Source of the DNA: Lachnoclostridium sp.
GTDB lineage: Bacteria; Bacillota; Clostridia; Lachnospirales; Lachnospiraceae
Assembly: GCA_023665475.1 (NCBI GenBank)
Contig: JAMPEB010000007.1
Location: 1 to 64,000, forward strand
Direction: 5' to 3'
Length of the DNA stretch: 64,000 bases
Part shown: positions 1 through 8,629 of the stretch, piece after piece
Numbering within the stretch: position 1 is the stretch's first letter
How the letters are laid out: every line of letters begins with the position of its first letter
Notes under the pieces: model-generated
The model's database searches: none
What the model was told of the DNA's origin: nothing
Seen by the model: the letters and a program-made list of their open reading frames with translations, nothing else
Translations under genes and position numbers: made by a program

Positions 1-45
1 TTTGAGAGATTGAAAAAGGAGTATGGATTTAGAGCGCATAGATAA
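1..45 (+). CDS. 3' end of an upstream gene (partial, unidentified)
   Basis: Frame 1 is open from the window edge for 14 codons and stops with TAA at 43-45. The tail is basic and hydrophilic. It is too short to identify and could be chance. The next gene starts only 30 bases later and has its own ribosome binding site, so the two may be co-transcribed. Confidence 0.3.
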   Translation, partial: FERLKKEYGFRAHR

Positions 46-75
46 GGGTGTGGCTGCAGATGGGAGGCGGTATAA

Positions 76-1731
76 TTGACAAGTACTGAGTTGGAACAAA
101 TTCTTGAGCAGGGTGAAAATTTAAAAGTCGAATTTAAAACACGGATACATGCCAAAGATATGCGGGAACGAATTGCCTTAGCAGTAGATGAGCTGGTTGC
201 TTTTGCCAATGCAAAGGGCGGCACTGTGTATATGGGGATAGAAGATGATGGAGAGGTAACGGGATGTACCGGATATGATGTGCAGAAAATTATGGAATCC
301 ATTTATGATAGAACCCGTCCGGCGCTATTTACGGATATAGAAGTCATTCCATATAGTGGAAAAGATGTATTGGCAATTACAGTTGAAAGAGATGGGACAA
401 CATATGCTACCTCAGATGGAAGATGTCTAAAACGGCTGGGAAAAAATTCTAAGCCTTATTATCCGGATGAAATGAGCAATATATATGCTACAATACAAAG
501 TCCTGATTTTTCGGGACAAATTTTAGCAGATAGTACAGCAGAAGATATAAATGCATTGGAGATATATAACCTGAAAGAAAAGCTGAAAATACGTGATCCG
601 AAATCTTCCCTGTCTGAATTGGAGGATATGTCTTTTCTGAGAGATCTGGGATTGGTAAGAGAAGATGAAGGTGTTGACAAACTCACGATTGCAGGGCTGC
701 TTTTTGTAGGCAAGGAGACGGCGATTAACCGGCTGCTGCCTCAGGCAGAAGTGATATATCTCCATTATTCAGCAGACAATATGGAAGAATATGATTCCCG
801 GTTGGATTTGAAACAGCCGATTATATCCGTGATTGATCGTTTAACTGAGAAAATCCAAAATGCAAATAAAATTGTAAATGTTCAGGTGGGATTGTTTCGG
901 TTGGAAGTTGAGGACTTTTCGGAAAAAGTATTTCAAGAGGCGCTTTTGAATGCATTATCGCATAGAGATTATATGAATATGGGAGCAGTGTATGTAAAGC
1001 ATTATCCGGATAGGATTGTGATAGAAAATCCGGGTGCTTTTCCAGAGGGAGTAAATGAGAAAAATATAATTACACATCCGTCTACGCCAAGAAATAAACT
1101 GATTGCGGAAACATTACAGAGATTAAAATATGTGCAAAGAACGGGACAGGGTGTTGATATTATCTTCCGCGAGATGATTTCTTCAGGAAAACCATATCCG
1201 CAGTATCATGCATATAATGAGGCGGTGACATTGACTATATTCAGTGCGATTGATGATGTAAATTTTGTTAGGTTTATTGCAAGTGAACAGGACAAGTTGC
1301 AAAAGATGATTCCATTACCGGAGCTGATGATACTGCGCTATTTGACAGATAATAAAAGAATCATATTGTCTGAGGTGCAGGAATTAACACAGCTTCCGAT
1401 AGCAGAGGCACGAAAAAACTGTAATGACTTAGCAAAAAATGGGTTGATTGAGTTATCAGGCAAGGAATATATGTTGACACCAAAAGTATATGAAGCAATC
1501 AAATCAGATGTTGAGTATACGCAGGATAAGACGATACAATTTATTAAGGCAAAAAGTAGGATTTTAGACTATTTGGAACAGGAAAATTCCATAACCAATG
1601 AAAAGATTCGGGAGTTATGTGGATTTACAAAGCAGCAGGCACGAGCGGTTACTGATAAAATGCGTGCAGAAAATATGTTGAGGATGGAAGGGAAAGGCAG
1701 ACTTAGTAGATATGTCAAGGCAGATGATTGA
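76..1731 (+). CDS. AlbA_2 / Schlafen-type ATP-binding transcriptional regulator
   Basis: Predicted DNA-binding regulator of the AlbA_2 (formerly AAA_4, Schlafen-like) plus HATPase_c_4 family. The N-terminal 130 residues carry the AlbA_2 pattern (ENLKVEFK, then ANAKGGTVYMGIEDDG). Around residues 290-370 there is a GHKL-type ATP-binding part with EALLNALSHRDY, VIENPGAFPEG and RTGQGVDIIFREM. The last 120 residues look like winged helices. It uses a TTG start, chosen because GGGAGG lies 8 bases upstream and no ATG nearby fits. Proteins of this family occur in mobile and defence-related regions, and the neighbour is a TOTE-type helicase, which supports an accessory role. Its target genes cannot be read from the sequence. 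Confidence 0.8.
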   Translation: MTSTELEQILEQGENLKVEFKTRIHAKDMRERIALAVDELVAFANAKGGTVYMGIEDDGEVTGCTGYDVQKIMESIYDRTRPALFTDIEVIPYSGKDVLAITVERDGTTYATSDGRCLKRLGKNSKPYYPDEMSNIYATIQSPDFSGQILADSTAEDINALEIYNLKEKLKIRDPKSSLSELEDMSFLRDLGLVREDEGVDKLTIAGLLFVGKETAINRLLPQAEVIYLHYSADNMEEYDSRLDLKQPIISVIDRLTEKIQNANKIVNVQVGLFRLEVEDFSEKVFQEALLNALSHRDYMNMGAVYVKHYPDRIVIENPGAFPEGVNEKNIITHPSTPRNKLIAETLQRLKYVQRTGQGVDIIFREMISSGKPYPQYHAYNEAVTLTIFSAIDDVNFVRFIASEQDKLQKMIPLPELMILRYLTDNKRIILSEVQELTQLPIAEARKNCNDLAKNGLIELSGKEYMLTPKVYEAIKSDVEYTQDKTIQFIKAKSRILDYLEQENSITNEKIRELCGFTKQQARAVTDKMRAENMLRMEGKGRLSRYVKADD

Positions 1732-2351
1732 GTTTGTTCGAGTGAAAATGATTAATAACTCGAAAATAACTCGAATAAAACTCGAAAAGAACAAAAATGC
1801 CAGAAAAGGGGGCCGTTATTTTTGAGTGTTGTTGCGAGTGAACATCAATTAAAAACTCGTAGATGTAATTCGCCTGTGATAACACCATGATAACAAAAAT
1901 TTAAAAAATGCCATATACGAGGTGCATATCAAGCAAAAAATTACTGAAAATGCCCTAAAAATCACCAGAAAACACAACAATTCTCATAACAGGAAACCGT
2001 GAGGGTGGACGAACTGTTAGATCTGGCAGGGTTGCGTCTATCATTGAGTAATAAATGAGGGTAGCTTTGTTACAATTTATTTAGTGAGAAGATAGGCTTT
2101 AAGGGCTTTCCGAGAGATTGGAAAGCCCTTGTTGAAATAAATTTACATTGATCATATGAACGCCTTTTGTTTTTGCAAACCCGTATATGGGTTGTTAGTG
2201 ACTTTCAGACCAATTGGCAGTATAATTATCTTGGATAGAGGTGCAAAAGGATGTTGAATAAAATTGTGTATAGGTCAGGTGTGGCAGATTGGGAAATCAT
2301 AAATAATGGATAATGAAAGTGTAGTGTGCCATGAATAGCAAGGAGCGCTTG
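1732..2351. other. AT-rich gap with short TCGA repeats and a hairpin
   Basis: No convincing gene is present. At 1736-1790 the word CTCGAA or its complement recurs five times at irregular spacing, just behind the AlbA_2 gene. A short open frame near 1990-2058 ends in TGA and may be a gene remnant. A strong hairpin sits at 2101-2130 (listed separately). A second small inverted repeat, AACCC/GGGTT, lies near 2178-2193. No tRNA or other RNA gene was recognised. Confidence 0.5.
2101..2130. terminator. Hairpin with 11-bp perfect stem, upstream of the TOTE-type gene
   Basis: AAGGGCTTTCC at 2101-2111 pairs with GGAAAGCCCTT at 2120-2130 across an 8-base loop. There is only a weak T run after it, so it is either a terminator or a repeat. 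The same stem, with the same preceding CTTT, recurs at 5327-5356 on the other side of the next gene. Confidence 0.55.
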
Positions 2352-5300
2352 ATGACAAGCATAGCAGAATTGGAAAAGAGAATACAATATCTGGAACAGG
2401 AAAATCGGTACCTAAAAAATCTGCTGGCAGGCGCAGGGATTGCCTATTCTGCAAAAGCAACAGATATTAGCGGAAATACATACGACCCAAATCAGGGAGC
2501 AAGGATCATACCAAGAAACATTACCGAAACAGAGGCGAAATTGTTTTTCAGTATGTTCTGGGGACGCACAGATGTATATAGCAGGCGTACCATAAAGAAA
2601 TCTACCGGGGAGGTAAATTATTATACACAGTGCTATAATTTTTGGAAAAAGGGCTGTCCGAGGATTAACGGAAGTAAAATAAAGTGTCAGGATTGCCCGA
2701 GACAGGCATATAAGGAGTTAAGAAAAGAGCAGATTATTGACCATTTAAGAGGAAATGCGGAAGATGCCACAGATGTCATAGGTGTTTTCCCTCTTTTAAC
2801 GGATGATACTTGCAGATTTATTGTTTTTGATTTTGATAATCATGAGAAAGATGCAGAAAAAAGTGATTTTGCTAATGTGGATGATAGGTGGAAAGATGAG
2901 GTTGACAGCCTGAGAAAAATATGTGATATCAATGGAATTGATGCTCTGGTAGAGCGTTCTCGTTCAGGAAAGGGTGCGCATCTGTGGATATTTTTTCAAA
3001 AGCCAATTGAAGCCGGTGTTGCGAGGAAATTTGGGAATGCACTGTTAAATAAAGGTGCCGAATCGGTAAATTTAAAGTCATTTCGCTTTTATGACCGTAT
3101 GCTGCCAATGCAGAATCATCTTCCGAAGGGCGGAGTAGGGAATCTGATTGCATTGCCGTTACAGGGACAGGCATTAAAAGAAGGAAATAGTGCATTTATA
3201 GATGAGTATTGGAATGCATATTCTGACCAATGGGAAGTATTGTTAAACAAGAAAAAACTTTCAAAAGAGTTTGTTGAGGATAAGATAAAAGAATGGACAG
3301 AGGGAAATCCTGATGTGGCTGTAGAATATAAAGATATCTTTGAAAGTGATAGCGAAAAGCCTTGGGACAAAACGAAGCATTTCCAAAAGGGGGATGTGGA
3401 AGGAGTATTACATATTATCCTGTCAAATGGTGTGTATGTGGATACAGCGAATTTACAACCAAGAATACAGAATCAGATTAGACGGCTGGCGGCGTTTTCT
3501 AATCCTGTTTTTTATAAAAATCAGGTTATGGGGTTGTCCAATTTTGAAAATTACAGATATATTTACCTTGGAAGCGATGAAGATGGATTCATTAAAGTTC
3601 CGAGAGGAATTTTGGAAGATATAATCGAAGAGTGTGAAAGAGCTGGTATTGAATATGAGATAGAAGATATCCGAAGTATAGGGTGTTCGCTTCATGTGAA
3701 ATTTTTAGGAGAATTGAAAGAGCCACAGATGTTTGCTGTAGAAAAGCTTCTTCAATACGACAACGGAATCTTGAATGCAGCCACGGCATTTGGAAAGACG
3801 GTGGTGTGCTGCAATATCATAGCAAAAAAACAGGTTAATACACTTATTCTGCTTCAGTCATCAACATTAATGGAACAATGGCAGGAAGCATTGGAAAAGT
3901 TTTTGTTTATTGATGAAGAACTGCCGGAGTACGAAACGCCTACGGGTCGGAAAAAGAAAAGAAAAAGCCTTATAGGGAAATTACAAGGCGCTCATGATTC
4001 CACTACGGGTATTATCGATATTGCCATGGTTGGTTCAATCTGTAAAAATGGTGAATATCACAAACGATTAAAAGAATATGGGCTTATTTTGGTGGATGAG
4101 TGCCACCATGCCGCTTCGGATACCATAGCGGATATTTTGCAGGAAGCAAATGCAAAGTATATATATGGAGTAACGGCAACACCTTTTAGGGGCGACGGTC
4201 TGGAGAAAATAAATTATATGCTTCTTGGACCGATTCGCTACAGATACACTTCAAAAGACCGGGCAAAAGAACAAGGGATAGAGCATCTTGTTTATCCGCG
4301 ATTTACAAGAGTTGTCGCCCCAAGATTTTCACAGGATAAATTGCATCCCAATGAGGCATATGAAATTATTCGCAATAATGAAGAACGGGATGAATTGATT
4401 ATAAAGGATGTAAAGCAATGTGTGGCTGACGGAAGAACACCGGTGGTTCTTTCAAAATATGTGGAACATTCACGGAGGTTGTATCAGAGATTGATTGGTT
4501 ATGCAGACAAAGTTTTTTTATTGTCAGGCAGTAGCTCAAAGAAAGAGCATAAAGAAATTTTAAAACAGATGAATCAGGTTACTTCGGAAGAAAGCATGAT
4601 TCTGGTTGCAACAGGTAAATTGATAGGCGAAGGCTTTGATTATCCCAGGCTAGACACGCTGGTTATGGCAACCCCGGTGGCATGGAAGGGGGTCGTTGAG
4701 CAGTATGCCGGGCGTTTAAACAGGGATTATGTCGGAAAGAAAAGTGTGATTATTTATGATTATGTGGACAGTCATATATCCATGTTTGACAGAATGTACC
4801 ACAAAAGACTTAAAGCATACAAACAAATCGGATATAATATTCTTTCCGGGACGAGTGTAGATAAACAAACAACAAATGCAATTTTTGACATAGACAGTTA
4901 CCTTGATATCTACCGGAGAGACTTGCTTACCGCAGAGAAAGAAATTATAATTTCAAGTCCGGCTATCAGTGGCAAAAAAGTATATGATATCATTCATTTG
5001 CTGAAAGAAAAACAGGAAGAAGGAATTAAAATAGTCATTGTCACATGGAATCCGGATAGTTACGGATATGGAGACAGTGCATATTGGCAGGAACTGCAGG
5101 AACAAATGCGGCTGGCTGGATTTGAAATGAATCTTGTGGAGGATTATTGTCAGCATTACTGCATTATTGACCGCAAAGTGGTCTGGTACGGAAGTATGAA
5201 TTTTTTGGGAAAAGAAGATGCAGAAGACAATTTGATGCGTGTTGCAAATGAGGAAATTGCTAATGAACTGCTTGAAATGACATTTGGAAATAAGCAATAA
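2352..5300 (+). CDS. TOTE-type archaeo-eukaryotic primase / superfamily 2 helicase / PLD-like protein
   Basis: Large multidomain protein of about 982 residues. Residues 1-30 form a coiled coil. Residues 60-310 resemble the archaeo-eukaryotic primase domain of TOTE conflict systems, with a cysteine cluster (C-x7-C and C-x2-C), VFDFDNH near 159 and GAHLWIFF near 210. Residues 450-840 are a superfamily 2 helicase: Walker A-like ATAFGKT near 474, DECHH near 580, GVTATPFRGDG and QYAGRLNRD. The C terminus resembles a phospholipase D half, IIDRKVVWYGSMNF, but the usual HxK is replaced by CxH, so that site may be inactive. The start at 2352 is preferred because AAGGAG lies 6 bases upstream; an ATG at 2331 lacks one. 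The family is thought to act against foreign DNA. No partner genes of such a system are seen apart from the AlbA_2 protein. Confidence 0.85.
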   Translation: MTSIAELEKRIQYLEQENRYLKNLLAGAGIAYSAKATDISGNTYDPNQGARIIPRNITETEAKLFFSMFWGRTDVYSRRTIKKSTGEVNYYTQCYNFWKKGCPRINGSKIKCQDCPRQAYKELRKEQIIDHLRGNAEDATDVIGVFPLLTDDTCRFIVFDFDNHEKDAEKSDFANVDDRWKDEVDSLRKICDINGIDALVERSRSGKGAHLWIFFQKPIEAGVARKFGNALLNKGAESVNLKSFRFYDRMLPMQNHLPKGGVGNLIALPLQGQALKEGNSAFIDEYWNAYSDQWEVLLNKKKLSKEFVEDKIKEWTEGNPDVAVEYKDIFESDSEKPWDKTKHFQKGDVEGVLHIILSNGVYVDTANLQPRIQNQIRRLAAFSNPVFYKNQVMGLSNFENYRYIYLGSDEDGFIKVPRGILEDIIEECERAGIEYEIEDIRSIGCSLHVKFLGELKEPQMFAVEKLLQYDNGILNAATAFGKTVVCCNIIAKKQVNTLILLQSSTLMEQWQEALEKFLFIDEELPEYETPTGRKKKRKSLIGKLQGAHDSTTGIIDIAMVGSICKNGEYHKRLKEYGLILVDECHHAASDTIADILQEANAKYIYGVTATPFRGDGLEKINYMLLGPIRYRYTSKDRAKEQGIEHLVYPRFTRVVAPRFSQDKLHPNEAYEIIRNNEERDELIIKDVKQCVADGRTPVVLSKYVEHSRRLYQRLIGYADKVFLLSGSSSKKEHKEILKQMNQVTSEESMILVATGKLIGEGFDYPRLDTLVMATPVAWKGVVEQYAGRLNRDYVGKKSVIIYDYVDSHISMFDRMYHKRLKAYKQIGYNILSGTSVDKQTTNAIFDIDSYLDIYRRDLLTAEKEIIISSPAISGKKVYDIIHLLKEKQEEGIKIVIVTWNPDSYGYGDSAYWQELQEQMRLAGFEMNLVEDYCQHYCIIDRKVVWYGSMNFLGKEDAEDNLMRVANEEIANELLEMTFGNKQ

Positions 5301-5324
5301 AAATTCATCGCCTAAGACCAGACT

Positions 5325-5358
5325 TTAAGGGCTTTCCGCACTCCTGGAAAGCCCTTAA
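5325..5358. terminator. Bidirectional terminator between convergent genes
   Basis: TTAAGGGCTTTCC at 5325-5337 pairs perfectly with GGAAAGCCCTTAA at 5346-5358 over an 8-base loop. It lies between the ends of two converging genes, which is the usual place for a shared terminator. The stem is the same as the hairpin at 2101-2130. Confidence 0.75.
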
Positions 5359-5367
5359 ATGTCGCTC

Positions 5368-7380
5368 TCAGTTCACAGGAATCCGCAGCACCTGACCGAT
5401 ATTCAAAATATTGCTGCTTAATCCGTTCAAATTTTTGATGGCGTCGACAGTTGTGTCATATCTTTGTGCCAGAAGCCACAGGGTATCACCGGAGCGGACG
5501 GTATACTCAAAATATGAGGTGGATGTTCCGCCTGAAGATTCCGTTCCCGAAGAGGGAATTTTGAGTATCTGTCCGATGCTCAGACTGTTGCCGGAAAGAC
5601 CGTTCAAATTTTTGATGGCGTCAACCGTGGTATTGTAGCGCTGTGCCAGAAGCCATAGGGTATCGCCGGAGCGGACGGTGTACTCAAAATAGGAAGTGGA
5701 TGTTCCGCCCGAAGATTCCGTCCCCGATGAAGGAATCCTCAGTACCTGCCCGATGCTTAGGTTGTCGCTTGTCAGTTCGTTCAGGCGTTTAATGGCATCA
5801 ACCGTAGTGCGGTATCTTTGTGCTAACTGCCACAGAGTATCTCCGGAACGAACCACATATTCGATAACACCGGCATCCGTGTTGGGCGGAATGATCTGTT
5901 CCGCACCCTGATAAGTGCGGTATAGAGCTTGCCATGTGAGGGGACCCACGATGCCGTCAGGTTCAAGTCCTGCAGCGCTTTGAAATGCCGCAACGGATTG
6001 CTGTGTATCCTTTCCGAAATTTCCGTCCTGAGAGGGAGCCGGGATTGCAGAGTTAAATTCGGCTGCCACATTTAAGAGATATTGCAGGGTAATGACATCC
6101 TGTCCTGACGAACCCAGACGAAGAACCGAAGACGGAGGGACGGTTCCGATTCCGAGAGAATTTCCCTCGCTGCTTAATTCGGCAAGCTTAGTCACGGAGG
6201 CATACAGATAAGAAAGCTTATTCCAAGTTGCTTTTCCCACCACACCGTCGGATGACAGGCTGAAAATACTCTGAAACTTGGCGACCGCCGCTCTCGTGCT
6301 TTCTCCAAATACCCCTGTCTCGTCTGTGATTGCGGGAATTGCAGGGTAATTGCGGCGAATTCTGTTTAAATATGTCTGAATGGTCTGCACATCAAGTCCT
6401 GTGCTCCCTGTCCTAAGCGCGGTGCCGGGATAGGAGGACACAATCCCGGTGATAATGTTAGTCTCAGCAATCTCCACATCGTCCGGGTAGTAGGAACGCA
6501 GTATCTGCAAGGGAGTAAGACCCTGATTTGCCAGCGTAACCGTCCCCCATTGGGATAACCCCGCGCAGGTCGAGGTGGTTCCGTTGCAGAAAGAGGTAAA
6601 GTAAGGCGCATTCTGCCCTTGTCGGCGCACAAATTCGTTAAAAATTTCATCCACAATCCGGCTGATGGACTCATAAATATTCCGTCCATATATAAAATTC
6701 TGGTCATAGGCGGTATTATTCGTTATATCGAAGCTGTAACCGCGGCTCCTGTACCATTCGGTATAAATCCGGTTCAGTGCAAAGGTGATAATCGCATAAA
6801 TATTTGCCCGCAGGGACGCATCCGGCCATGTGGAATAAATTTCACTGCTGGCAACATTTTTTACATAATCGGGAAAAGACACTTGAACATTGGACGCAGC
6901 GGCGCCGGGACTGCCTAAGTGTACCGTAATCGGATTGGGGATGACCACTTGGCGGAGAACCCGGGGTTCCGCAGAGTCTCCCTCCTGATTGCGGCTGCCC
7001 GTTATGGAGACGGCAGGAGCGCCAATCTGAATTTCCGTCACGGCGGGAGCGCGCTGCATACTCTGCATCGGCACAAATTCGATGGGTTGGATGGCTGTTT
7101 CCCCGTCCAGAATCGGAATGCCGACAATATGCACCGATTGGAAACCGTTTGCAAAGGCAAGCGCATCGTAACCGATATAAGGTGTCCCGGAAAAATCCGG
7201 GTCAAGGGACAGGGAGCGGTCCAGCGTCTCCAAAGCAATCCGCTCCGTTTCCCCACTTTCATCCGTTGTCAGATACCGAACATTTTTTTCCTGTCCATCC
7301 ATAATCCAGATTTGTACTCCGCTGATGGGAAGGGTGTCCTGAGCCGTACGCGCCTGTATCATCAAATAACCGATAGCCAT
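5368..7380 (-). CDS. SpoIID-like, peptidoglycan-binding and triple LysM protein
   Basis: Protein of 670 residues, probably a spore or cell wall protein. It starts with a transthyretin-like beta domain (about 1-110). Next comes a region with the GLSQWG motif of SpoIID-like proteins (about 170-310) and two PG_binding_1 repeats (about 335-400 and 415-495). It ends with three LysM domains (about 507-550, 567-609 and 626-670), each with VRSGDTLW. Ser/Thr/Gly linkers separate the LysM units. No signal peptide or membrane segment is visible, so release could be through sporulation, as for mother-cell-made coat proteins; this is inference. GGAGG lies about 11 bases before the ATG. The last two LysM units are nearly identical in DNA (5377-5730). 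Confidence 0.8.
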   Translation of the reverse strand: MAIGYLMIQARTAQDTLPISGVQIWIMDGQEKNVRYLTTDESGETERIALETLDRSLSLDPDFSGTPYIGYDALAFANGFQSVHIVGIPILDGETAIQPIEFVPMQSMQRAPAVTEIQIGAPAVSITGSRNQEGDSAEPRVLRQVVIPNPITVHLGSPGAAASNVQVSFPDYVKNVASSEIYSTWPDASLRANIYAIITFALNRIYTEWYRSRGYSFDITNNTAYDQNFIYGRNIYESISRIVDEIFNEFVRRQGQNAPYFTSFCNGTTSTCAGLSQWGTVTLANQGLTPLQILRSYYPDDVEIAETNIITGIVSSYPGTALRTGSTGLDVQTIQTYLNRIRRNYPAIPAITDETGVFGESTRAAVAKFQSIFSLSSDGVVGKATWNKLSYLYASVTKLAELSSEGNSLGIGTVPPSSVLRLGSSGQDVITLQYLLNVAAEFNSAIPAPSQDGNFGKDTQQSVAAFQSAAGLEPDGIVGPLTWQALYRTYQGAEQIIPPNTDAGVIEYVVRSGDTLWQLAQRYRTTVDAIKRLNELTSDNLSIGQVLRIPSSGTESSGGTSTSYFEYTVRSGDTLWLLAQRYNTTVDAIKNLNGLSGNSLSIGQILKIPSSGTESSGGTSTSYFEYTVRSGDTLWLLAQRYDTTVDAIKNLNGLSSNILNIGQVLRIPVN
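5377..5730. repeat. Two near-identical 177-bp tandem units coding linker plus LysM
   Basis: The stretch 5554-5730 and the stretch 5377-5553 encode the same 59-residue linker plus LysM unit with only a few base changes. This indicates a recent in-frame tandem duplication inside the gene and a likely site for copy number change. Confidence 0.8.
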
Positions 7381-7541
7381 AAATGATAGATTCCTCCTTC
7401 AACATTGCGCAATTTCCTATATAAAATAAATATGAAGAAAATGTGATTCCTGTTCCTTCCTGTGTTTTTGATTTTGTTGTAACATATGAGGTATGGTGGT
7501 ACAATCACAATTAGAAATCAAATGAAAGGGAGTAGGTTTTT

Positions 7542-8513
7542 ATGGAAAGGAAAGCGTGGTTTTTGGGTATAGTGTTAGGCTTCCTTGTCTTTGTTGTAAT
7601 CGATATGCAAAGAGTTTGGTCGGACAGGATGAACATGCACCGGGAAGAACAGGCCGCCGAAATAATGTCGGCTGGAATGGCTGTCCGAAAGCAGTCGGTT
7701 AAGATGCCGTCCTGCAGCATACTGCTGGAAAAAATGTTGGTTAATGATGGGCTGTCATCCGGAGGGGAAGCAGGATATGGACAGGAAGAAAAGCCGGTAT
7801 ATGTAAAAGCCTATACGGAATTTCTTTCTCGTGAAACGATAGATGAGGGGCATGATTTTCCCATCCGGGGTTATTATTTGTTTGATTTGAATTTTGATGG
7901 GATACCGGAGCTGGGGATTCTGCATGATTCCCGGGGCTCCATGGGCGGATATTTTACCTGTTATTATTTTGACGGGGAAGGAATTACCGCAATTTTAAAT
8001 GACAGGGGTGAGCCGGTGCAGATATCGAATTATACGCAGATACTGGCAGATTATGAGCAGGAGAAGGTCTATTTGTTGAAGGAAATGTATTTACTTCAGG
8101 GAAATGAAAACGGTACCTATGGTTATGTCAAGGAAATCAAAAGGGAAGGGCAGATTCCCTGTGTGTATGACATTTTGAATCTGGAAGTGGACCGGCAAAG
8201 TGATTTGAGAAGCCATTTCGGAACACAATATAACGGCGAGGATGCTTTTTTGTCGGCGCCGGAGCTGGAAGATTGTTTGATTACGCAGCGTTATTCGGGA
8301 AAAGAGTGGGTTACTGTTTCGTCAAGTGAATATCTGAAACAGAAAAGGGAATTGATACCGGAAGAAAATTCCTTTGTAGATTTGCGTGATGGGGATTTGC
8401 ATTATCTGGGCGCAAATTATGATGGTAACGGCGATTTGCTGTATACGGATGTAAGGATGGGAAAAGAGGAAATGGAAGAGCTTTTTGGGCGTTTTGAGCA
8501 GTCTTTGAAATAA
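7542..8513 (+). CDS. Membrane-anchored or secreted protein of unknown function
   Basis: Protein of 323 residues. The first 25 residues form one hydrophobic segment after two basic residues, so it is a signal anchor or signal peptide. The rest is polar and probably extracellular. Near residue 110 the stretch FDLNFDGIPELGIL resembles the Asp-rich calcium-binding loop seen in FG-GAP and dockerin-like repeats, and is common in secreted proteins of gut clostridia. AAAGGGAG lies before the ATG. It stands alone between two genes on the other strand. No family was recognised. Confidence 0.7.
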   Translation: MERKAWFLGIVLGFLVFVVIDMQRVWSDRMNMHREEQAAEIMSAGMAVRKQSVKMPSCSILLEKMLVNDGLSSGGEAGYGQEEKPVYVKAYTEFLSRETIDEGHDFPIRGYYLFDLNFDGIPELGILHDSRGSMGGYFTCYYFDGEGITAILNDRGEPVQISNYTQILADYEQEKVYLLKEMYLLQGNENGTYGYVKEIKREGQIPCVYDILNLEVDRQSDLRSHFGTQYNGEDAFLSAPELEDCLITQRYSGKEWVTVSSSEYLKQKRELIPEENSFVDLRDGDLHYLGANYDGNGDLLYTDVRMGKEEMEELFGRFEQSLK

Positions 8514-8629
8514 ACACCTTATCCAAGCCGTAATTTTTTGCCGTTGTCGGGTTCGGGCATCCGGAGGATTCCGGCGGATTATCGGGGAGGCATTATCAGC
8601 ATATCCCACGACCATAAATTAAATTTCCT

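Noticed and set aside
6919..7386. A 155-codon plus-strand open frame opposite the LysM protein start
   Set aside because: It runs over the true start region of the minus-strand gene and lacks a ribosome binding site.
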